Assembly: GCA_041394905.1 (NCBI GenBank)
Contig: JAWKHJ010000016.1
Span: 74,608 to 138,607 of the forward strand
Reading direction: 5' to 3'
Source of the DNA: RI-231 sp041394905
Lineage (GTDB): Bacteria > Acidobacteriota > Terriglobia > Bryobacterales > UBA6623
Length of the DNA stretch: 64,000 nucleotides
Shown here: positions 1 through 10,625 of the stretch, piece by piece
Numbering within the stretch: position 1 is the first letter of the stretch
Layout: each line of letters opens with the position of its first letter
Made by a program: the position numbers and the translations under genes
The notes under the pieces: generated by a model
The model's database searches: none
Told to the model about the DNA's origin: nothing
Seen by the model: the letters and a program-made list of their open reading frames with translations, nothing else

Positions 1-1
1 C

Positions 2-892
2 TTCAATAACGGCATCGCGGACGACGGTTTTCACCGCAATTTCATGTTCGGGAATGCGTCGGATGATCACCGAAACGTCGTGTTCGAAGACAACACGGCC
101 TACTTTCCAGCAGGTCCGTCGCTGGGGCATGAGTACAACCAGCTAGGGGGCGATGGCGGATCGCACGGGTTGACGTTTCGCAGGAACTGGTTGGCGCACG
201 AGGGCAGGGCGGCCTTGCAGATCAACCGCAGTGATGGAGAAGTGGTGGAGGACAACCGCATCGTGGGCGGCGTGGAGTACACGAGCTTCGACGGGACGAT
301 CTCTCTGACGGGGACGGCGTTTGAGGCTCGGTTTCCGCTCAACGAGTACTACCGCGACGGGAATCGCCCAACGGTGGCGTGGAGCCGTGTGCGAAGAGAC
401 GCTTCCCTGCCCGGCCATTGGCGGCGCGAAGGTATGGCGTACCTGGGCATCGTGAACTGGCAAGGGCTGAGCTCGGTCGAGGTTGATCTATCCGAACTGG
501 AAGCGGAAGGCGGTTTGGACACGGGCGCAGCCCTCAGGATATGGCCTGTGCAGCAGCCTGGGGCGGCAGTATCGATGCTGTATACGGGTAGTCCCGTGAT
601 GTTCCCGATGACGGGGTGGACGCCGGATTTTCCTGCTGGCCGGGACGCGCAAAGGACGCTGCCCTCGACGTTCCCTGAGCTGGGAGTCTTTTGCCTGGAG
701 TGGAAAACGGGGGGTGAGGCTTGGAACCGCGAGCCGAAGCGCGTGCCGGACCCCGGCATTGGGCTACCCGCACCGGCCGCGTGGGCGGTTCGCCACAGCG
801 CTTGGCGCCAACCGGACCTGCAGATGCGGGATGAACTTTTGGCGCAGCGGCGGGCAGCGTGGCGAGCGCAGAAGCTGGGACGGGCGGTATGA
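2..892 (+). CDS. Right-handed beta-helix protein, C-terminal part (partial at left edge)
   Basis: The frame is open from base 2 to the TGA at 890-892, giving 296 visible residues; the 5' end lies outside the window. The first ~85 residues have the rhythm of a right-handed parallel beta-helix, with short strand/turn units rich in N and G (VVFEDNTAYF, LTFRRNWLAHE, VVEDNRIVGG). The remainder is non-repetitive and Trp/Pro-rich. Beta-helix folds of this kind occur in pectate-lyase-like enzymes and in phage tailspikes. Its stop overlaps the next start (ATGA), and four tail-type genes follow on the same strand, so a tailspike-like role is a reasonable inference. No catalytic residues could be assigned. 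A chromosomal polysaccharide lyase is the alternative. Confidence 0.55.
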   Translation, partial: FNNGIADDGFHRNFMFGNASDDHRNVVFEDNTAYFPAGPSLGHEYNQLGGDGGSHGLTFRRNWLAHEGRAALQINRSDGEVVEDNRIVGGVEYTSFDGTISLTGTAFEARFPLNEYYRDGNRPTVAWSRVRRDASLPGHWRREGMAYLGIVNWQGLSSVEVDLSELEAEGGLDTGAALRIWPVQQPGAAVSMLYTGSPVMFPMTGWTPDFPAGRDAQRTLPSTFPELGVFCLEWKTGGEAWNREPKRVPDPGIGLPAPAAWAVRHSAWRQPDLQMRDELLAQRRAAWRAQKLGRAV

Positions 893-1119
893 GGGCGAGG
901 CTGCTCTTCGCGAATGCGGCAGCGCACGCACGCATTGCGCCCAGCATCGAAGTGACGGCGGCGGTCGAAGGCGGGGTCGGGCCGGTGCGGCTGGGAACTC
1001 CGGCGGTGCTGCCTGATGGCCGGCATGTTATGTCGCACGTGTTCGAGGCGGTGGACGCGGATTGGATTTTGGCGTACGCCGACGATTCCGAGCTCTCGAT
1101 CGACTGGGAGGCAACGTAG
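889..1119 (+). CDS. Small hypothetical protein in tail module
   Basis: 76 residues. The start at ATG 889 is chosen because it overlaps the preceding stop (ATGA), which implies translational coupling; an in-frame codon further upstream would extend it into the previous gene. I do not recognise a family. The N-terminus has an alternating hydrophobic stretch and the C-terminal half is acidic (HVFEAVDADWILAYADD), with no signal peptide or membrane segment. It is followed 3 nt later by a tail protein gene. Small genes in this position of siphophage tail modules are often chaperone-like or connector proteins, but nothing in the sequence allows a specific call. Confidence 0.6.
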   Translation: MRARLLFANAAAHARIAPSIEVTAAVEGGVGPVRLGTPAVLPDGRHVMSHVFEAVDADWILAYADDSELSIDWEAT

Positions 1120-1122
1120 GCA

Positions 1123-1476
1123 ATGGAGCGCTTTCCCAAGTTGAAGACCGGCGCTGCCGCGCAGTATGGCGCACAGCGTCGGGCGCGGCGTGCAACACAG
1201 ACGGCGCGGTTCCTCGACTCGTCCGAGCAGCGGTATCGGGACTTTTCGGGTGAAAAGCGGAGCTGGGTGCTGCGCCTCGAACAACTCACGTCGACCGAGC
1301 TTGCCGACATTCGGGACTTCTTTATCCGAATGCGCGGCTCCCAAACGGAATTCGAGCTGGAAGACCCATGGAGCGGATCGGTCGTCAGCCCTTGCCGTTT
1401 TGACCAGGACGAGATGACGGACCGCGTTGGTAGCGAGGGTTCGGAGAGCGTGACGCTGACGATTCGGGAGTCGTGA
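1123..1476 (+). CDS. Phage-type tail protein (DUF2460-like fold), short paralog
   Basis: 117 residues. It begins MERFPKLKTGA and contains a helical middle (TSTELADIRDFFIRMRGS) followed by FELEDP (77-82) and CRFDQDEMTD (91-100). This pattern (N-terminal strand with FP..KTGA, a helix, then an F.F.DP turn) resembles small tail-assembly or distal tail proteins of siphophages. Its stop overlaps the next gene, whose N- and C-termini are clearly paralogous (see the next entry). No frameshift is seen. The family name is from memory of similar proteins and was not searched. Confidence 0.6.
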   Translation: MERFPKLKTGAAAQYGAQRRARRATQTARFLDSSEQRYRDFSGEKRSWVLRLEQLTSTELADIRDFFIRMRGSQTEFELEDPWSGSVVSPCRFDQDEMTDRVGSEGSESVTLTIRES

Positions 1477-2255
1477 TGCTGGCGTTTCCACAATTGGCAA
1501 GCGGCGCAATGGCCCAGATGCCGTTCGAGCGCACGGTGCGCTTTCGTTCTCGACGAAATGAGGCGCGCGACGGATCGGTCGTCGAAATTGGCGATCCGGA
1601 TTATGAAGAGCGAACCTGGCAACTGATCTTTCATGAGCTGAGCGACGCAGAGTGGCAAGCGCTCGCCGATTTGTTTGCAGCGGCCGGAGGCCGGCTAAAG
1701 ACATTCACGTTTCTCGAGCCAGGCGCCAACTTGCTCCAGTGGTCTGAGCAGTTGGCGCAGACGCCATGGACGGTCGCGGGGAGCGTGCTCGACGGTCAGG
1801 CCGACTCGTTCGGCGGTGCGCGCGGCAGCCGACTCAACGCGGGGTCGAGCGCTGCTCAGATGGTCGCGGCGCCTTCGAGCTACCGCTACGCGGCGAGCGC
1901 CTGGCTGCGGACGAACGGCGGAGGCGCAAAGTTGCGTGTGAGCGACAACGGCGCCCAAGTGCGCGAGGTGGACGTCGACACGTCGGGGCAGTGGAAGCGC
2001 TACACGGTCGCCTATGCCGCGACCTCGGCGACCGACCAGATGAAGCTGGAGCTGGTGGCCGGCGGGGCGGCCTTGGACATCCACGGCCCGCAGTTCGAGG
2101 CCCAGGCATCGGCGTCGGCCTACAAGGTGTCGAGCGCGCAGGGCGGCGTGTTTGCGAACGCCCGGTTTGACCAAGACGCGCTCGTCGACGAAGCGACTGG
2201 GCCGGGACGACACGACACGCGGGTAAAGCTGATATGGACTCCATCGCAAACCTAA
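1476..2255 (+). CDS. Phage-type tail protein, paralog with inserted beta-sandwich
   Basis: 259 residues; ATG 1476 is preferred over GTG 1473, and the gene overlaps the previous stop. Residues 1-82 align with the upstream paralog: both begin with an FP motif and both reach an F.(L)EP turn at residue 77-82. The C-terminal 44 residues carry ARFDQDALVD, matching CRFDQDEMTD of the paralog. Between them lie about 130 residues absent from the paralog, starting NLLQWSEQLAQTPW and rich in alternating strands (YRYAASAWLRT, WKRYTVAYAA). That is the look of a carbohydrate-binding jelly-roll module. It may decorate the tail or bind glycans. It overlaps the next gene by 22 nt. Confidence 0.6.
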   Translation: MLAFPQLASGAMAQMPFERTVRFRSRRNEARDGSVVEIGDPDYEERTWQLIFHELSDAEWQALADLFAAAGGRLKTFTFLEPGANLLQWSEQLAQTPWTVAGSVLDGQADSFGGARGSRLNAGSSAAQMVAAPSSYRYAASAWLRTNGGGAKLRVSDNGAQVREVDVDTSGQWKRYTVAYAATSATDQMKLELVAGGAALDIHGPQFEAQASASAYKVSSAQGGVFANARFDQDALVDEATGPGRHDTRVKLIWTPSQT

Positions 2256-5200
2256 AAGAGCAAGCGATCGCACAGACTCCGCTGCTGCTGTTCGACGTAG
2301 TCCTCTCGAACGGCTCGGAGGAACACTGGTCGACACATGCCGTAACGGTGGACTCGACGGACTATCTGCCGCGTGTCGTGGAGAACAACCTCTTCGAAGT
2401 GCAGGCGGCGAGCGAGAGCGGGATCGACGCGATCCTCGGATCCGGCTGACGCTGGCCAACGCGGATTCGCGTTTCTCGCAGATCGAGTCGAACCCTGGTT
2501 TCAAGGGGGCTGCGCTAACGGCGCGCTTCCTGTTCTATGACTTGGAGCTGGACGCGCCCGCGAGCGAAGCGCAGGTCGTTTTTCGGGGCGTACTCAACCC
2601 CCCGACGAGGTGACCGAGACGACGTTTCGAGTTACCGCGATCAACCGCATGAACCTGCAGCGCGTACTGCTGCCGACAGTGCGCATTCAGCGGCGGTGCC
2701 CCTGGAGCTTTCCTGCGACGGCGGAGGAACGCCAAGAAGCGGTGCACGGGGGTAGCGAAGGCTCATACTGCCCGCTTTCACCCGTGCGGCTACTCGCCTG
2801 ACGTCTCGGGCGGTGTGGGAAACCTGGACGGAGGCGTGCCTTTCACCGATTGCGCGTACACGCGTGCGGACTGCCAAGCGCGCGGTATGTTCGACCAGGA
2901 CTCTTCGTCAAATGCGACTCGGCGGTTCGGCGGGATCGAGTTTGTCCCCGCGTCGATACTGGTGCGCGGGGCTGGACAGAAGCAGCGTTCTGCATCGTCC
3001 GTTGCTGTCAACGAGGCGCGCTACAACGATTTCGTACCGCTGCTCTACGGCGTGAACTGGAGCGAGCCACCAGTAGTGTTCGCCCGCAACGATGGGAACT
3101 TGACGCGCTTCGAGGCGGTGATCTCCACAGGCGAGATCAACCGGGTGGTCAAGGTGTTGGTGAACAACATCGAGATTCCGGCGGCGGTGAATGGCCGCGA
3201 CATGACGGCGAGCGGGTGGTGGAGCGTATTCGCCGGCGGCAATCGCACGGGCGGATTCAACTTCAACTTCACAGACGCTGTGGGCAACCCGTTGGGCGAC
3301 CCCTATGGCAGCATGACTGCGATCTCGATCGTGGTGCCGAACCAGATCAACGATGCGAAGTCGCTACCCCGCGTTCGCCTATTGACGGAAGGCGTAAAGG
3401 TGGAGCGGTTCGAGGCGGCCGGCGCTTCGCTGGGCTCGGCGTTCAGCAGCAATCCCGCCTGGATTCTGCTGGACGTTCTACGCCGCAGTGGCTGGCGTCA
3501 GGATGAGCTCGACTTCACCAGCTTTGCTGATGCGGCAGCGGTGTGCGACGAGGCGATCGCCGCTACGGACAACCAAGGCAACGCGATCTCGATCGAACGA
3601 TTCCGCTGCAACCTTGCGCTGCAGGACCGACGCACGGCCGCCGATGTCGTTCGCGGCATCCGAAACAATGCGCGCTTGCAGTTGCACTACCGCGATGACG
3701 GCAAGCTTTCGGTTTACGTGGAGAACAGCCTGTTGCTGCAACAGCCCGTGAAGCCTGAAGGTTCAAACGCGGTGAATACGCTCAATGGCGGTTGGCCCGC
3801 GTACTCCTATGTGGACGGGTCGGCGCCCGGCACGGCCTCCGGCATTCTGCGCCGTCCGGACGGCTCGCCTGCGCTGCGGATGTGGTCGCGGCCGACCGCG
3901 GATACACCAAATCGCTTCTCTGTCGAGTTCGCCGATCAATTCAACGAGTATCAACAGGACAGCCTCGCCCTGCTCGACGCCGACGACCTGCGCAGGACGG
4001 GGCAGGAGATCACCGGACGGCTGGTAGCGGACGGGCTGCCGACCTTCGACCAGGCGGCGCGTATCCTGCAGTTCTTCTTGGACAAGTCGATCAAAGGGAA
4101 CCGCTATATCGAGCTCGAAACCAGCGTGAAGGGCCTAGGCCAGCGCGTGGGCGACATCATTGCGGTTACTTATGAGAAGGAAGGTCTACTCGACCAACCC
4201 TTCCGGATCCAGCGTATCGCCCCAGGGGAGAACTACCGTTCGGTTCAGATCACGGCGCAGATCCATGACGACGCCTGGTACAACGACACCAACGGACAAT
4301 TGACTCTGATTCCGCCGACACAGCGCCTAGCCGACTCTTCAGCGCAGATCCCGAACTCCCTGGCGGGCGACGACCTGGATTCTTTTGGCGATTCGATCTT
4401 CACGGTCACTGAGCACCAATCGGCGGCCGGTGACGGCACGATCCTGACCGAGCTCGAGGTGGGCTTCCGCGCACCTGCTAGCGGCGCTTCGCCGGTAGCA
4501 GGGCCGCCGCTTGTGAGTCTCCAAGCGAACGTGCAGTCGAGCGGCGGTACGCTGGCCGGCGATCAGACGCTCTACTACGCGGTCACCGCGCTGGACGCCA
4601 ACGGCCTGCAGGGCTCGCCCTCGTTTATCGTTCGGGCAGAGATCCCGCCAGGCGGAGCAACGTTTTCCGTCGAGCTGAACGGGCTGAGCTTCACCAGCGG
4701 CAGTGCGAGCTTCAATGTGTATCGCGGCGAGCTGCCGTCTCGGCTAAGGCGCATCGCAGAAGTGCAAGCGTTGGCAGGCACCTTCCTGGACTCCGGGTTG
4801 GCCGAGGACCTAGACGGCTCGCCGGATCCCCAGTTCGATCATGCCAACTTCTACTGGCGGCTGGAAGACATCGACGAGCAGTTCGCCGCCATTAGCGGAC
4901 CAGACTCGGTAGGCCATACATCGCTTGCTTTGTCCTCGGACGCACTTGTCGGACACGCCGTCCGATTGATTCGCGGCAAAGGCGCGGGCCAGGAGCGAAC
5001 CGTCGTCAACAACGACCCGACGACCCTGTTCGTTTCGCCCGGGTGGGAGATCGAGCCGGATATCAGCACGATCTTCACCGTCTCGGACAACACGTGGCGC
5101 TTCGGCGGCCGGGCGCGTAGCAGCCCAGCGCGCTTCGCTGTCCCGAACCTGCAGGATCGCGTGGTGCAGGTGACGGGGCGTGCGGCGAACGCACAGAACG

Positions 5201-6165
5201 TAGAGTCGCTCGAAGGTTTGGCGCTGGTCTCGCGCTGGCGCATCGGCGGAGGCGGAGTCGGTGTGGCCGACGCAGCGCCTCCGCCAGAGCCACTTTTCGC
5301 CGTGAATACGCTGCGCGATGGGACGTTCGAGTTGGGCGGCATCTCTTTCACGACGCTCGAAAACACGCAAACGATCACGGCAGGCGTGTGGGCACTCTAC
5401 TACGTCGACGAGGTTTCGCCGGATGCTGGGCTAATACTGGCGTCCGCGATTGGCGACACCGACTCGACGATCACGTTGAACGTGGCGGGCCCCGCCGTGG
5501 CCGGCGATCTCATCCAAATCGACGCGGAAGTGCTCGAGGTTACGAATTCGCTCAGCGGCGGACTCGAATATGAAGTCGTGCGCGGGTCCTGCGATTCCAC
5601 CGCCGCGATCCACAGCGCCGGCGCGTCAGTGTTGCACCTAAAGCGGAGAACCGAGACTGTCTCGTTCCGCCGCGGCTTCTTTGGCTCGCCGGAGAACGCC
5701 ACGTGGGCGCACAACGCTGTGTTGCCGAACGCACGACTTGCCTGCTCGACCCTCGAGTTGACCAACGCGCTCGGGCCCAGTCCCATAGGCAAGACTTCGT
5801 TCACGGCGCTCGTCGGCGGCGGCTTGCGCAGCCATCACGGCGGGCAGCTCACGTTCCAGATCGAGGGAGTCTTCGGGGTGCTCGACAATGCGACGCCCGT
5901 ACTTTCCGTGCAGGAGAATCTTTCGATCCGCGACGTCTACGCAGTCGTGAAGTCCGCTCCTCTAGGAGCGGACATCGACCTCGCGATTCGCCAGGACGGC
6001 GAGTTGGTCGCCACCATCAACATTCCAGCCGGCGCCACGCAGAGTTCGCCGCTCAGCGGTGTGAACCTACCCTACCTGGCCGAAAGCGCAACTTTGACGC
6101 TCGACATCACGGCTGTGGGAACGACGTTTCCAGGAGCCGACCTGACGGTGACCATTCGTGTCTGA
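2234..6165 (+). CDS. Tail hub protein: BR0599-like N-domain fused to J-like tip protein (frameshifted)
   Basis: Reads as one gene from ATG 2234 to TGA 6163-6165 with three indels, near 2425-2440, in the C-run 2598-2603, and at 2777-2784. The first ~240 residues resemble the BR0599/DUF2163 tail hub family: LLLFDVVLSNG near the start, then a cysteine-rich end (RRCPWSF, HPCGYSP, DCAYTRADCQARG, RFGGIEF). The frame continues without a stop into ~1100 residues with a J-like tip core (NPAWILLDVLRRSGW, RFRCNLALQDRRTAADVV), then FnIII-like and other beta-rich repeats, and a terminal fibre-like domain. In many phages the hub and the J-like protein are separate genes, so the fusion is notable unless a further indel hides a boundary. 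Probable role: closing the tail tube and contacting the host. Confidence 0.6.
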
Positions 6166-8865
6166 ATCGATCGAGAAGCTGCGTCCCGACCGGGACTTGC
6201 AGTGCTACTTCTTTCGCCCGTCCGCGATCGCGGCATTGAGCGAAAGCTCTGCGTCCGGGTTCCAGGTCTCGGGCACTTGGCGACAGCAATTCGATTGGGC
6301 GGTGATCGAGTGGACTCGAGACAACGTCTTCGAGCATCCTCTGCTGCGCCCCCTCCCTGACGGCGATTTAAGCGGGTTGACGCTAACCTACGACGAAACG
6401 CGGACGAATTGTATCCCTCTCGACGCGAAGCTCTTCCCCACGGTCGACTGGCCCTTCCTACGCATATGGGCGGACGACGCTGCGGGCATAGAACAGATCT
6501 ACCGCGTGCGCCTGTCTGATCATGCGACTCCCATTGCAGGCGCCTACGCAGCCGCTTCGGCGACGTTCACGCTGGGCGGGACGCTGACGCCTGGCGACGT
6601 CGTCGAGCTGTCTTGGCTCGACGAGCACTACTTCCATGCGGTGCAGTCCGGAGAAACCGTCGATGTGGTGCTTTCGGATCTGGCCGGGACGATCCAGGCT
6701 CTCTCCCCGACCGTCACAGCCTCTCACGCCGCCGCATCGAGCGAAATCGTACTGACGAAGCGCACGGGCGGACAAGAAGGCAACCGCCTGGGGGTGGTGG
6801 CCACAGTGGGAGGCGCCAATACGGAGACCTGGACTCCAACGGCCCAGACGATGTCCGGCGGCGCATCACCAACCGAGTGGAGGATCACACTACCCTTCAA
6901 CGCGTTAGTCGACGACGCGACTAGCCAGCCGATCCCGACTACGGACATTCGCAAGATGCGTTGGACGTACTCGGCGGCCTTGCAGGATGGGGAGTTTCAG
7001 CGCAGCGAATTCGATGCCGTCGTGCGGAACTGGACTGTTGCGGGGACGAATCGTCTGTATTCCGTCGCCGGCCTCGGTTCCCGACGCTTCGAGAACGACG
7101 CCGTGACGTTGACCGGTTCCTGGCAGCGCGGCGAGGGCAACTTCTCCGGCGGCTCGATTCACAAGGCCAACACAGTTGGAGACAAGGCCGAGACCGCGTA
7201 TGAGGCTCAGGTGGCTCACGAGCTCTACTTGGGCGCACGAAGGACGTTCGAGTCGGGAATCATTGAACTTCGTGTCGACGACGGTCCCGCTCTAACCTAT
7301 GACTTGTTCGCCCCAGGTGAAGACTTCTTAGTTCGAATTCCTCTCGGAACCCAAGGCGCCGGGAACCATAGCGTTTCCGCGGAGCTGGTCGGCCAAAATA
7401 CAGGCTCTTCAAGCAACTCCTTCTATTTCGACTACTTTGAGATGGCAGTACCGGCTACGACAGTCGAATCACAACCGGCTCGCCTCGATGAAACGTTGGC
7501 AACGGACTGGGATACCGACCACTCACTCGTCCTCTCCTCTGAGAGAGTCGCTTGGAATCTGCAGATGCTCGGGTTCCTGGGGCGAGCGAACCACTACACC
7601 GGCGCCATCTTGTTCTACGAGCTCACAAACCCGGCGAATCTCTATGCCTCAGGAACCGTGACTTTTACGGGCGTCCCGGTCTTCAGCCAGACCGTCCAAG
7701 TGGTTCTCGACGGGACGATCTTTAGCCGTTTGACGCTGTCGACCGATACTCTGGAAAGCGTTACGCAGAGCTTCGCCTACCTCATCAACAACGGATCGAC
7801 CGCGGTCCGCGCCCAGCTTCCTCGGAATACGCTGACTATTTTCGCCCGCACGCTCGGCCTTGCTGGCAATGCGATCACGCTATCGGCGTCGCCAGCGAGC
7901 GGAAGCTTTCAGGCAAACGCCAGCGGCGCGCTCTCGGGTGGCTTTGATGGCACTTGGCTCACCGACACGGCAGCGGTTCCACGCATCAACCGAGCTGCGC
8001 GGGACTGGCACCGGGCCTATTTTGCCGCGCTGGACGCTCTGGGACTCGAATCGACGGCTGCGTTCAGCACGGAGCTCTCGCATGGCGATCCGTCCGCCGC
8101 GGCAGGCATCGCCCAACGTTACCCGGACGGTTCGGCGGTTCTGCTCAACACGCCGGCGATCCAGACCAACTTTTCTCCCACTGCGATCGACTACTGGAAG
8201 CAGGTCTATCTCGAAATGGCGCAGCTTCAAGCCGAAGCTGGGGTGACTCCATGGCTGCAATTCGGCGAAGTTCAGTGGTGGCCGCCCTCAGCCGGGGGAA
8301 GCTCTTCCGGATGACCTTCTACGACGACTACACGACCACGACCTTTCAGTCCACGCCGTCGTCCGATGCATGTGTTCTCGAGCAACGACGAGTCTGTAAC
8401 TGGGTTCGAGGATGAAGTTACACACTTATCCGGATTGATTGGCGACTATACCGCCGCGATTCGGAACTTCGTCCTCGCGACCTATCCGGAAACGCGCTTC
8501 GAAGTGCTATATCCCCACGATGTAAACGACTTCGAGGTCACTCGCGCTGTCAATTACCCGGACTTGGATTGGATTCCCGCGAATCTCGAAACCCTCAAGA
8601 CCGAGAACTTTCTCTACACCGGCGACCGACGCATGAACAAGTCTGTCGAGTCCATCGACTTTCCGCTCACAAGGGATTCACCCGCGCACAGTCGGCCCAC
8701 CTGATTGGCGTGATATACGCCAGCGAACCCTGGATGATGGAGCGCCGCCTCGCCAGAAAGGCCGGAATCGCGTCGATTGTCTACTGGGCCTTCGACCAGT
8801 TTTCCATGGTCGGATATCGTTTGCCGCTCAGTGACGGCTTGCGACGCAGCCGCTACTTCGGCTAG
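6158..8865 (+). CDS. Large tail-tip protein with C-terminal hydrolase-like domain (frameshifted)
   Basis: Begins at GTG 6158, overlapping the previous stop, and is intact to 8314; indels then occur near 8275-8290, 8340-8366 and 8675-8690, and the last frame ends at TAG 8863-8865. The N-terminal ~550 residues are beta-rich with Thr/Ser/Gly-rich repeats. The last ~300 residues contain aromatic and acidic strand ends typical of a glycosidase-like TIM barrel: WLQFGEVQWW, MHVFSSNDES, VLYPHDVND, LDWIPANLETLKTENF, SIVYWAFDQFS. I recall similar proteins beside tail genes in Solibacter relatives, but no enzyme activity can be assigned. It is the last gene of the module and ends 3 nt from a convergent sulfatase gene. 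Confidence 0.55.
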
Positions 8866-8868
8866 CAA

Positions 8869-10625
8869 CTACGCGTATTTCTCTGCCTTCACGACCTTGC
8901 CGTCGCGTTCGAGGGAAAACGAGGCCAAGTCGAAGGTTCCCTCGGACTTCCCAAAGTCCAGCGTCAACCCGCAGAACCAGTCTGCTGGCTTCGGAACGGA
9001 ATCTCGAGGTTCTGCCAACTTCCGTCCGGCTTCAATTCGAGCGTCTTCTCGTTGCCGTGAGCGCGCATGTTGTCCACCGTGGACCATTGTAGCTTCGGTA
9101 CGGCGTCCTTCGTCCGCGCTCGCATTTTCAGAACGTAAGGCCCCGCCTCAGCAACCAGGGCATCTTCGCCGTGGAGGGTTTGCCGCCATTTCATCTCTAG
9201 TCCTTCCCTTCGCTCAAGTAGCCATTCGCCGTCATCCAGGCGCCGGCCCGCGTTCGCAGGTCATACTCCGCCGGAAGCTTCTCTTCCAGCTTGGCCCCCG
9301 TGTCATGCGTCTCGGCGATCCAATCGTCGAGCGTCTTCCGCATCTCCCCAAGCTTCACCTGGAACTGCGGATCCCCTGCTAAATTGTGGATCTCATACGG
9401 GTCAGCATGCAGATCGTATAGTTCCTCTTCCGGCCGCGTGTCCGCCATGAAGAGCATCTGCGTCGCGTTGAGTTTCCCCTCAGCCTTCAGCTGTCGCATC
9501 AGCATCAGAGGAGTACGACGTGTCCTTGTAGTTGTTCGGCTGCGTGTAAGGCCGGTCCGGCAGAAAATTCTTGATGTACTTGTACTGCGAGGTCCGGGCC
9601 GCGCGAATGCGGTCGACGGTCTCATCCGCACGATCGCGCGCGCAAAACTACGTCCCGCGCCGGGTCCGCGTCAGCCCCGATGAAGACTCTTGCGTGCATG
9701 TTGTCCGGGCGGTCGATGCCGCACATCGCAAGCGACGTCGCTGTGATGTCGATGTGGCTAACGAGCTGGTCGCTCTTCGTCCCCGGCGTCCAACCTGCCG
9801 GACGATACTTTTCCGGAATCCGCACGATCATGGGGATCAGCATTCCGCCCTCGTAGCAGAACTGCTTCCCCCGTGGCATCGGGCGCCCGTGGTCCGCAAA
9901 GAAAAAGACGATCGTGTCCTCTGCGAGTCCTTCCGCCTCCAAACGATCCAACACTGCCCCAATCTTGTCGTCCAGGTGCTCTGCCGTTTCGAGATACAAA
10001 GCCCAATCCCGTCGCATCAACGGATGGTCCGGGTAGTAGGGAGGAATCGTAACGCCAGCCGGATCGACCGCCTTCTCCGGATACGGTTCGAAGGCTCGAT
10101 GCGTCTCCGAAAAGTTGATCTGGGCGTAGAACGGCTGCCCCTCGGCGCGCTCGGCCCAATCGTCACCGTCGTAGGCCGGCTTGTCCAGGTTGAAGTTGAA
10201 GTCCGTCTTGCCGGTCCCTCCGACCGGGGATTTCTTCAAGTTCGAAGTGTGGTAGCCGGCCTGGCGAAAAAGGTCCGGAAACGGCGTCACTCCGGCCGGC
10301 AGGTGGTAGTCGTCGTCGCGATGGCTGCGATGATTGTGCGCCCCGATCGCCGTTTGGTACATGCCGGTCAGCAAGGCCGAGCGGGCGATCGAACAGATCG
10401 GGGCCGTCACGCAGGCCTGGGTATAGAGCACGCCTTCCGTCGCGAGTTTGTCGATCCTGGGCGACTTGACGCTCGTGTTGCCGTAGCAGCCGAGATCAGG
10501 GCAAAAGTCCTCGGCGATCATCCACAGAATGTTCGGTTTGCTCGAAGGCCTTGCCTCCCCTCTCCACAGGCGGCGAGCATCCCGGCTCCCGAAGCGGCTA
10601 GGAACTGACGGCGTGTCGTATTCAT
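8869..10625 (-). CDS. Arylsulfatase-family lipoprotein with C-terminal extension (frameshifted)
   Basis: Starts at ATG 10625 with a Tat-like and lipobox signal (MNTTRRQFLAASGAG, then LAAC). An indel near 10570 shifts into the main frame: ILWMIAEDFCPDLGCYG, formylglycine-type site ICSIARSALLTG, and a metal-site segment FFADHGRPMPRG. Further indels near 9630, 9195 and 9050 connect to ELYDLHADPYEIHNLAGD, a standard sulfatase C-terminal motif, and then to about 100 residues of a beta-rich domain ending at TAG 8869. Sulfatases hydrolyse sulfate esters, here probably on glycans at the cell surface. The site reads C-S-I-A-R rather than C-x-P-x-R. The last 325 bases could instead be a separate short gene starting at ATG 9194. 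Confidence 0.75.

Noticed and set aside
349..1704. Long minus-strand open frame (451 codons) opposite the tail genes
   Set aside because: It runs antisense to clearly coding tail genes, has Arg/Ala/Pro-rich composition without motifs, and reflects GC-rich codon bias. The same holds for 27960-29387 (+), 30417-31616 (-), 47212-48345 (+) and 50677-52308 (+).
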